Below, piece by piece: positions 24,740-36,000 of a DNA stretch of 64,000 nt. Made by a program: the position numbers and the translations under genes. The stretch spans positions 4,049,533 to 4,113,532 of the forward strand of contig NC_133216.1 of the NCBI RefSeq assembly GCF_040436345.1, given 5' to 3'. The first letter of the stretch is position 1. Each line of letters begins with the position of its first letter. The notes beneath the pieces are model-generated. The model was given only the letters and a program-made list of their open reading frames with translations, ran no database searches and was not told the DNA's origin. This stretch comes from Pagrus major (taxonomy: Eukaryota > Chordata > Actinopteri > Spariformes > Sparidae).

Positions 24740-27700
24740 CTGCAAAGATAAGAACTCAGTGATGCGGATGTGACATCAGAGCCGGTGGTTTCCTCCACAA
24801 GTGCTGAGGTGAGAAGTTTATCAATCAATTTATTGGTGGACAGAAAATGTACCTGGAAGATTTTTGTGCTTTAAATAAAAACTATTTAGCGATGCCCCCT
24901 CAGGGCTTAATTCTGACAACTGATTAAATAATGTAATCAATTAATCAAATTATAATCCACAGATTAATTATGTCTGTCTGCCTCAAGCTGTGTGTGTCTC
25001 TCTCCTCTCTCTTTACCCTCTTTGTTTCTCATTATTTTCCTCCTCGTCTGTTTCGCCCAGGATCCTCTCTCCACCATCGGCCACCCAGGAACCTCCCCCC
25101 CCCCTCTCCTGGCTGTTGGTGCCTGGATCTTCGGCCCCTTGAAGCTCCCTCATACATCATTACTCACTAATGTTCTACAAATAATTCTGATTCTCGTCCT
25201 GAGGTTCCTTCCCCTTTTTCTTCCTGGCTAGAAGAGATTTTGTTGGGGTCACTCCACGTACAGAGGGTGTCATACACTGTACAGGTTGTAAAGCCAGCTG
25301 AGGCAATGTGATCTGTGATTATAGTCAATATAAATACATTTGGTTTGACTTGACTCGGGGTGGCTGCGGCTCAGGAGGACGGCGGGTCAACTCCACATTG
25401 CACCTGATGTCTGTTATATCGATGTGATGAGAGTGCGTGCGAATAGCCGAGCATAGAATCGCCATGGAGCCTCTACCATCATACAAATGTGTGTGTGAAT
25501 GTGTGAGTGTGTGAGTGTGTGTGTGTTTTAAAGCACTAACATCAAAGTAAATTTACTTTATTTACTAACACTGCTACAAAGGAGATTTTATCAGTGGTTA
25601 ATCACACGAACATGAAGATTAAGATGTTGATATTATCTCACAAATGAAACCATTTATATGGAAACTGTCGAGCTCTAGTGGCCTCTTTTTGTACAATATT
25701 CTATGTTTAACACATAAAACATGAAATAAAGTAATTAAGTTGAGAAAAGACAAGATTAACAGATAACACAATAAGTAAAGGAGCCTCTCTCACAGTGTGG
25801 TCTTTCCTGCTCTGCTTCGCTGCAGCAGTAGACCACACATTTACATACCATGCAGGTGCTGTGTATTTTCCCAGAATGCTTTGGTTCAACTGTGCGACCG
25901 GCCCGCCTGCCCGCTCTGTTAATTTATCTACGACTGTGAAGTGTGAGGAGTGTTTTGCATGTAACGGCGCCACTTAATTTGAATGAAGCTGCAGCTCTCG
26001 GGGCCGTCAGTCAAACAGAACTATCAGTTCATTTTACATGCTGTTAAGGCTGCGCTGACGCATTTCATTTAACAACACCGAAGCTTCACAAATTGAAAGT
26101 GAACACTGAGCGCTCTGTGCTTCTTCCCCTGCATGAAGTTATGTGTAGAAAGCATGAGAGTGTAGAGAGAGAGCGTTTACTGTAACATTTGATTTTTAAA
26201 GTGTTTTCTGACAGAATTCTGAAACACCTCAACATGATGTGGATCAAGTGATCGAGACAGACTTTGTTTTTTCTAAAAACTGCTGCACTGTGAATGTTTG
26301 TCAGTGTGAGTGTTGACAGTCTGTACTCACAGTGTGCGGCTGCTCCAGGTGTAAAGTCTTCAGCAGGAGGTCACGAGACACGCCGTTAGCTCTCTTGTAT
26401 CTCTGGCAAATCATTTTGTTCAAGTCGTGGAAACTGTCCAACAGGCTGCCGGGTCAAACACGGACAACACACACAAGAAGTAATGATTCAACAGCGTCTC
26501 AGTGTCGGATTAGTTTGTTTTAAATTATTAAATTCAGTATTAGACGTGAAATGTGTGTAAAACAACATTTTCTCTTTTAAATCTATATCAACTTTAAGTG
26601 AACTTCCTCAACTTTTGCGTAGAGAGGCCAACGTGTTTTAAAGTTGGAGAGCTGAAACTCAACTGTGCAGGACAAAAATAAACATTTCACTTTATATTTT
26701 AACTTTATTTTCTATACCAACTCTTCAGTGGAGCTTAAGAATCAGATAAACCCCCACAACACATCCTCCATGTTCTGAGGGATGTCCTTAGATGATTTAT
26801 GCATGACTTGATGGTGTAAATTCTGTCTGAGAACTGTTTATTAATTATTTTGTTTATGAATAATGAATAATGGAAACTTGCTGCTCCAGTACACAAATGT
26901 CTCATCAAACACACTACAGCTTGACATGTACAGCGGCCCTGAAGTGTTAATCACAACGGCAAATAACGAAACACAAAAACAAATCGAAATCAATTTAAAA
27001 AAGGGGAAAACATGCCAAAAATAAAATCAGAAATCACAAAGACAGTAACCTCTACCGGAAAAGGTCGTTACCTGCTATCTACAAGTGTCGTCGCTGATTG
27101 GACGTACTCACTGTCCATCTTTTTAACAGGAAGTAAAGGCGCCATAGGCACAAAAACATCTGTAAAAACAACTACTTGGATAGATTGAGACACATAACAT
27201 ATGTGGTTAACTTACTGAAAACATCATGAATCATATATCGATCTCTCCTGGTAGACGTTGCTGCTGTTGTGGTTTCTGTTCTGTCGTCCCTATTTGTTGT
27301 CATGTTTTCTCTTTTGTTAATTTGATTTGCACTTTCTTGTTTCTTGTTATTTGCCATTGTGATTCGATATCAGGGCCACCACAGGCCTGTCATGATGAAT
27401 ACTAAACAGTTTTCAGAACGGTCTTCCTCCAGCTTGCAGTTCACCACATTTACCACTTGGTGGCCACAAATGGTCACATTTTCAAAAACCTGGTATGCTC
27501 CCCACACAGCACCACACAACCAGCTTAAATCCAAGCTAAAGATAAAGATAAATTGATTATTTCATCCAATTACACTACAAACAAATCAGTTTGGTAGTTT
27601 ATCTAAAAGTCAGATACCTGGAAGATTTTAAATCAGCATCAGTTATGTTCAAAAACAAATTATTACCTTTACAAGAAAGAAAGGATCAGGATTGATGGAA

Positions 27701-30700
27701 AAAGAGTAGGGACAATAAGCATCAGCCGACACCTTTTCTGTCTGTATAATAACATTTTCCTTTATCCCAAATTGTCTGTGTAATTATTTTCTGACCAAAA
27801 TACATTTTAGTTTCAATTTGAGTTTCATTTTCAAATTATTCCTGTTGTAGAAAATGTTAATTCTCGTGATGAAAAACTTTGTCTTCCCACTTGAATATAA
27901 CCAGAAGTCGTATACTTGAGTGGATTTATGAGGGAATTTTCCCTTAATAAAGATAAAATATCCCACATTAGAGAATAAATGTTTTTTCTCTTGTTTATTA
28001 TTAAACTTCAGGTTAACTTGCTCTACTGTTGCTGCATTTAAGTCATAGTCAAGATAAGATTTGCAGTAGAAATGAGCTTGAGGCAGAAGAGAATCCTCCA
28101 TTCTCCTACAGCTGATTACAAGCCTGTCATGTGAGATTATTCTGCAGGATCTCATATATCCTGTTACAAATCAGAGGAATGTGTCAACAAGGCCAGTAAA
28201 TGCTGCGGCAGATCAATTCATATGCAGTAAATCACAATGATTTGGGTGTGTTAATGCACACACAGTGGGCTCAGCTCACCCCTGGTCCTGGCTGGCTTTG
28301 GCCCTGAGGAGCTGGGTCAGTGTGGGAACAGCATCGAGGTCACAGGAGTCACTCGAGGACGAAGCAGGCAGCGAGGGGAAGGCTTCGGCAAAGACAGCCG
28401 CCTACGGGAGACACAAAGACACCTCATCTGTCAGTATAGTTTCTGATGGAAAGTAAAAAGAAATACAAGAGAAAAAACATGACATGGTTCCATACAGCTC
28501 ATCAGATGTAATACAAGTCTCTGGAAAGCCTGACATCCCAAATTTACTTGAAAATATGTTATTGTATCCTTGACAAGCGATCGAGCTCACGTACCCACTT
28601 GAGACAAGGGCGCGCTTTTAGCTTCGCAGCTACAGTGAAGATTTCAGGGTGTCAATAAAGTCTTTTCAAATCAATTTGGGCTCTCTAGGCTTCAGGACAC
28701 TTGGATTAATGAGCTGTATGGAGCCATTTTATGTTTGATTTGTTGTTTATGTTTTTTTTAAAACAAGTCTCCAGCTGCTTCAGTTGTTTAGGAGAATGCT
28801 GCAACACTGTTTTGCTGTGAAGCTCCAGACATGTTTTGTGGACTATGAAACATCACTTTCCATCAGCACAGGGGGGGGGGGGAGATAATGACTGAGTGAA
28901 CTGTCCCTTGGAGCCTGAAACATGCCACCCACAGACATGATGCATCCGTGATCCAGATAGATTTATCCCAAACCTCTTCAGCTCATCACATTTGAAGTTA
29001 ATACTTGATTTTCCAAAAAAAGTCTCTGCATGGCACCATTAGCATATGAAACAACTCATTTCAAAACCAGTTTTCTCCCGACACTCTCCTCCACTGCAGC
29101 TCTGGGCAGAGCTCATTTTTCATCTGCATCTTTCCACTGCGGTGAACGTCCGCCGGGAGACTCTCCTCTCACTGCCGGCTGCTTTTTAAAAGAAAAAAGC
29201 TCTGAGAGCATCGACCGGTCTAATGTGAGTTACAAAATACTGACTAATTTTAAGCCTAAAAACTTAGTCACCCAACCCCCGGGGTTATGTTGGGATGGGC
29301 TGCGTTTCCATGGTAACAGGAAACTGGAAGAAAAAGGGACAAGGCTCATAATCACCTCGGACAAGGAGGTCAGAGTTTTGGGTGCATTTCTTTGAAATTA
29401 ACAAAATAATTGAATACAATTTTGTGTAAATGCTTATTCATTTATTAATGATTTGTTCAAAGATTTATTCACCACCTGGATGATTATGATTTAAAAAAAC
29501 AACAACATTTGGATCAAGGCTGCAACGATAAGTCGATTGATTGATTAGCTGATTGAAAGAAAATTAATCTCCCACTATTTTGAAAACCTAATAATTGTTT
29601 CAGTCATTTTTCATGCAAAAATCAGTCAGAAGATCTGATTGATCATCTTGACTCTGGGAGACTGTAATGAGCATTTGTCACAGTTTTCCAGAGATTTTAT
29701 AGACGACATGATAAATCAACTAATCGTAAAAATATTCAGGAGATTTCTTGATGATGAAAATAATCTTAAATGGCAGCCCAACTCTTCGCTTAGTGTGCTG
29801 ATGAAGCTGATGAAACTCAGCTTCATATATAAAAAGTGAGATACACTGCAGTTTCACACAGACATATGAGCTCCATATAGATTAAAATCCCTGAGCAATA
29901 AAGGTGATATTAAAGTCACCCCACCTCCCATCAGAAGGGGCCTGCACACATCCATCTAAAGTCTTACTGAGAGTGACAGTCAATATATTTGTACAAACAG
30001 CCACACGAGCTCAGGACAATTCATGTTTTAGCAGAATTGATTTCACCGGCAGGAGGGCTTTTGCTTTGTGTGGCTTTGTTTCATTCTGATCAAACGAAGT
30101 GGCTTCAAGTGGACACACACATGAAATGATGCACCACCTGACTGAAATAATGTATAACCAGTTTATATTGGACACATCTAGGATAAAATATAGTGGTCTG
30201 GATTCATAAACACCTCGTGTACTGTAGGTTTATCGTTGTTATTGATTTACTTTAGAGCCTCGGGGGACCTTCAGCCAGTCTGTCAACACATTCAGGCCTC
30301 AGCTGGATGTTAAGTGAGGACAGGAAAGTGTTTTCACAGCTCAAATTATGAAATCATGAAATCTAGCTCAAATACCTCTCAGTGGATGTTTTTATTCAAA
30401 TATTCTTACAGAGTCATTTGAGGTTCGTGCTGACCTGCTGTGAATGAAAACATCCTACATTTGTAGGTCATCATTTTACTTTTAAAGTCGTTATTCTGCA
30501 CGGATGAGACCATATTAGAAACACTGGAACGGCACCACCGCTGTGACTGAGATGCACCTGTTTTACTGAAGCAATATTTCACTTTGGAACATGTTTCACT
30601 TTCAATCTGCCTCCAACATTAGCGGCCCGGGGGGATCTGCCGCTACCACCGGCACTTTGGGATCGCCGATTTCCTGTCAGATTCTCAGCATCAGTAATTG

Positions 30701-32986
30701 CAAACAATTTGGTCAGACTCATACTTTAAAAAATACAGTCCAGACTCATACTGAGCCCGAGGGCTGAACAGAAGGCCAGCTAAAGCCCAAAAGTATGACG
30801 TGCTTGCTACCAATTTTAAAATAATGTCTGAACCAAAGAGTATCTTCCCAAAATTGAACAAGTGAGAGAATTTAGATAGAAAAGTTACTTTAAAACAGTC
30901 ATTGGTGGCCTCTGGAGCAATTTTGTAGTTTGAGAGTTCTTCTTTGACTTCACAGTTTGGACCCAACTTCAGGATAGCTCCAGTAGTTTCTAAAACAACG
31001 ATAGTAAACGTCAGATTTAAAAAGAACAAGGGCTTCTCTGAAATCACCACAGAGATGCACATTCTCACAGTGATGGTGGTGCCAAGAGACCACGAAGCAA
31101 CGCAGCCAGATCAACAAACTAGTGCGTTCATGAGCTATTATCAATGCTGTCGGCTCGTATCTGTCTTTGGAAATCTAACACACCTGTTCTGGAGGAATTT
31201 ACAAGTAATTTTGGGAGCTAAAAGTTATGAGAAAAGTTGAGCTAAAACACTTAATGAGTTTTAAGACTCTCACACAGTAGACAAAAGTAAGTGACATGGA
31301 AATGTGTGGATTAGTAGACTGACGGCACAGTTTATCTTTTTTGTGAGCTGATTTTAGAAAACAAAGTCTGCTTCCAGGTCTTAGAGAGCTGAAGACTGTT
31401 TCTGAAAACAATCTGTCTGAGTGAAGTGAGCTAATGTAGGTGCCAGGTTTTGACAAGGAATCAGAATAAATGGAACAACATTAGTTTACCTTTTTGTCAG
31501 ATGGGACTGTTGTGCACTCGTGGGCTTTCGGTTCTAGGATACCAAACCGGACCAACATGGCGGCCTGTTTGAAAACGGTTTCGTATATTACAATAAAGGT
31601 TCTCTGAAATGCGTTTGTGCCATACAGCTGCAGAATGTGTCTTCATTTGAACTAAACAACGGTTAGTTTTTATAGTTTTCAGGAGTTTCCAGATGTGAAA
31701 AGTCATGCTGGACGCCATTAATTTGCATAAAGTATCCTAGTTCTCGGCTTTCTGCAAATAGGGGTGGGCAATGGGACGCCCCGTCTCTCAAAACGCAACG
31801 CAGCGCTACCAAAATGCATCGTCCAGCTGCTCACACAGTGAATGAAACTACTGAACGGCTAAAAGAGTGAAACTGGTGTGATAACAGACATTCACTGCAG
31901 CAGTATTGCAGTGTAAAAACTATTAATATCTCTGGTTCTGCTGCACCAATTTGATTTTTTTTGTGACACCAACAAGATTTTGTAGTGCAATGCTGAACTG
32001 GTGGAGAACTCGCTTAATCTGTACACTCAATCTACTATATGACCCATAGGGGACTAATCACACAAATGACTCTTTGAATACACTCTACACCACATGTTGA
32101 CGATACAACAGCTGCACTCAGGCATTCACAGCCAGTAATTTCCAACACACTGACACAGTAATGATGATCCGGTCAGAGAATCTGTCAGTGAATTCTCAAG
32201 AAACGGATGAAACTGAAACAGAAAGAAGATCTGAAGGCTGAACACAGAAGAACAACTGTACCATGTTCTGATTGGTCAGCAGTCGGCCTCTGCTCTCCTC
32301 CACAGCGCTGGTCGGCCACCACTGTCCCACGGCGTCCCGACGTTCATCCGACAAATCCTGAGGAAAGGCTGTCCAGCTGTCGTCTGATTGGTGGAACGAG
32401 CTGTCCGTCCAGCCTGGTGTCCAGTGGGTCGACTCCCCGGTGATGGCGTGGGTTCCAAGTGCTGTTTGCAGACACACACACACAGAGTTAACAGTACAGT
32501 GTCTGCTGTAGATGTCCCTGTTAGTGTTGTGGTGTGTGTTGTGAGTAGCCGTCACGTTTCCAGCAGCTCTGACCTCAATCAGATGACCTCATGGACGACC
32601 GACTCAACCTACACTGCACTGAAGGAGTTAGCTGGTTTTGAAAATATACCAATATACCAGAAAAAGTCGATATACCACCCAGCCCTAGTACTGGATATGT
32701 ATCCACCCAAACCCTGACATTTGGTGAATATTTGTGTCTCATTGTGTTGTGTGTTGCCTGCTGTTGCTGAAGAGTTACCTGCTGTACCAGGAGTCTCAGT
32801 GTTTGTGTGTTTGACTTAAGTCTCACTGCGACGTCTCACTGCGACGTCTCACTGCGACGTCTCGCTGTGAGGAAACATGTCAGTGAATATTTGTCTCTCT
32901 TTGATGCCTGCTGCCTGAACGCCTTCATACATTACCTTCTATTACTCAGACGTTGCATGATGTGTCTATCAGATACTCCAGTCTTC

Positions 32987-33025
<39 letters not shown>

Positions 33026-36000
33026 CTTTCACCCGTTTGCCCCATAACCTGAGGCTAAAAGGGGCTTAGAGTCCCAGGCCCTGTTTGCCTCCTCCACCCT
33101 CCCTTAACCCAGCTCTGAATGATTAATACTTTGTAGCGAAAGATCGGTTAGGAATTCAGGTCAGGACAGACTGGAGTCTCATTTCACTGAAGGGCCAAGT
33201 GGTTCTTATCAGGGCGAGAAACAACTCTCCATGTTTATCGCAAGATTAAAAGTGTTATCAGTCAACCAGAGAGAGCTCCTGACTGGAGAGCGTCCAGCAC
33301 CTTACTCAGAGACAAAACTATTCATGAATCATACCTGTAGTTTAACATGTTTCAGGCAGTTTACTGCAGATCACATATATTTCATGTCATAGCTCAACAT
33401 TTTTTAGTGAATCTTTCCAGTTTTCAGGCGGCTATTGGCTTCTATACATTTTTCTATTATTGCTTGACTGCATTATTGATCGCAGAAAATATCAAGTCTG
33501 CATGATGTTACATTTGTGTTAGTGCGTCAACCTGCATTTAAACTACATGCCTGATATCTGCAGTAGACATGTCTGCCTTCTCTCCTATATAATAAAACTA
33601 GCTGGCACTCTGCTTGTGGTGCTCAAAGTGCCAAATCCACGGATCTTGTTTTGAGTGTTGAGTTTCATGTAGGAACTTTTTACGTAGGAACTATATTTTA
33701 GCTGACTAACACCACAGCTCAGCCAAGGAGGACACCATTAATGTTTACATCCTGAGCATTGAGTAGAGGCACATTTCCTGTTGAACAATGATACGGTTTG
33801 AGGATGTAGTTCAGTAGAAAGAAAATAGCTCCTACACGAAACTGCTCACAACAAGGTCTATGGATTTTCTTGAGTAATGAGTCATGATCTCTGGAGAGAG
33901 ACATTGCCGATGAGTTTTTCAAAGGTACTTTTTGGTGAGTTGAAAACCGTAAGCTGAGTGCCATGTAATGACATTATATTGGAGAGAAGGCAGACATCTC
34001 TACAGCCGATACCTCCAAACCTCGGCAACTCACATCAAACAATCTAGATGGATAAACAGCACCGCAGGTCAGAGGAAAAATGTGTTTTTTCTTTTATTTA
34101 GGGGTGAACTGTCTCCTTAAGGTGTGCAGATGTGTGCACTGTTCAATGAGATCTGTGGATTACCCAGAGTGATGGGAATATTTCCAAACCTCAGTAAATT
34201 CAACCAAAATGATCTGCATGGCCAATAAAAGTGTCAAAAATACACTTTACTAGTGTAAGTTACACTATTCCAAAAACACTGGAATGGTCCTTTAACACAT
34301 TACAAATCACACAAAGCACGTTCTTTCAATGGAGACCGCCCCTTTTACTAATTAATACTCCGATATGTTCAAATGATTGCAGAAATGTGTTCAGGTGGAT
34401 AAATAGAGAAGAAATGAATCATGGGTAAACCCCGGCTTAGCCTCGTTTGGCCCCTCGGTGTGAACTGGGCTTAGGTGATTAGCTAAAAGGAGCATAATGA
34501 GGGAACATGAAGACTGATTAACACTGACTGTTAGAGGAAAACAAAAAGGAACAAAGACTCAAAGGTGCATGTGTGTCTGCCTCATGAGTGTGTTACATAG
34601 TGTATTCTGAATGAGTCTACTTCGATTTAGTATTTTTGCTTTCGAGGACCAGCGCAGGGTGTTTCTGAGTTTATACAGTCCTAAGATTTCTGGATTTAAA
34701 ATGTAACTTCCTGGTAAAGAAAGCTGATTGTGAGTTTCAACCCCAGATCATCAAATACTGTCGCTTTGGGACGGCGTTAACCCAAAAGTTTTCTACCTTC
34801 AACTTTTTCCTAAAGAAAAGTATTTTTCGCAGTTGCTCATCTTATGTACTCCTGACTTAACCGGGAGAGTTTCATGTGGATCCAAGAGGTGCTCCGACTG
34901 TGAGTCACATCGTGCTGTCAATGGGGAAAGTGAACAGGACTTTTACTTCCGGAACCAGCAGCGTCCAAAATAGCTCGTCCCAGATGTAACCCTATACAGT
35001 CGTAAACTTCCTCAGGATGCTTAATGCATTATATAAAGTCTGCAGTATTGTTTGTCAGTGTTACATCACAATTGCATGTAAAGAAGCTTAAGATTGAGTC
35101 AAAAAAGGCTTCACCTGACTACCTAATAATTATACTTGAGCTGCTAATTCTGCTATAAATGCATCCGGATTTCTTCTTTTTTATTGCTTTTTGTGCCTTT
35201 ATGATTTGGACAGGAGAGGAGGCAGGAGGATGGGACAGCATGCAGCAAAGAGCTATGGGATGGAGACTTTTCCTCCTCTATGACAGTAAACTGAATATCT
35301 TTGGGTTGAGGACAGAACAAGACTGTTAATTTCAGTCCTAACTTTCTGAAGAGTCTATTTGACTTGTAGCAAATGGGCTGAAACATGGAAAACTACTGGT
35401 ATGGCCCTTTAAAACAGAGTGTGTGGAGGTATATGCATTCCTGAAACGGTACAAAAGGTTACAAATGCACTAATACGCTCCAACTCCCCAGAAACAACAC
35501 ACAAAGTGCTGATATTTTTATGTCGCTAAATCTGGATGTTTCTGACATCTTTAAAACACTCTGCTCTACTTCTGAAGCCTTTTAATGTCTCGTGCTTTGT
35601 TGACTTTAACCAAAAGATCCTCTGTCCTATTTTGCAAACACAAAGACAGATTGACTAAAGCTCCCACAGGGGGAAGAGAAAGAGAAAGAGAAAGCAAGAA
35701 AGAAAGAAAGAAAGTAAGAAAGAAAGCAAGAAAGAAAAACAGCCATGAGACTCACCAACACTCTCTCTGCTCCCACAAGGCACTGAGGCAGACATGGTGG
35801 ATCCCTCGCTCCAGGCCGGCTCTCCCTCGGCCTGCATGAATACTCCAAACTCATCTTCCTCCTCCTCCTCCTCCTCTTTCCTCCCCTCCTCAGTGGCCAC
35901 GGTGGAGCCCCTCTCCTCCTCGCCCTGCTGCTCCAGCTCTCTCCCGTGCCTCCTCTTCCCTTCCTGGCCTCCTTCTCCAACTCCCACCGTCACTCTGAGC

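Larger units (their letters stand above)
32462..35755 (-). other. Aftiphilin-like intron 1 with tandem and dispersed repeats
   Basis: Contains a 13-bp tandem repeat (32821-32859), a (TG)17 tract (32990-33023), a foldback MITE (33540-34122), a short hAT-MITE fragment near 35273-35340, and a long pyrimidine tract immediately after the donor on the transcribed strand (35673-35738). Confidence 0.6.

Noticed and set aside
27784..28155. 123-codon minus frame in aftiphilin-like intron 3
   Set aside because: Lys/Leu/Asn-rich AT-driven frame with no recognisable domain, located inside a well-supported intron.
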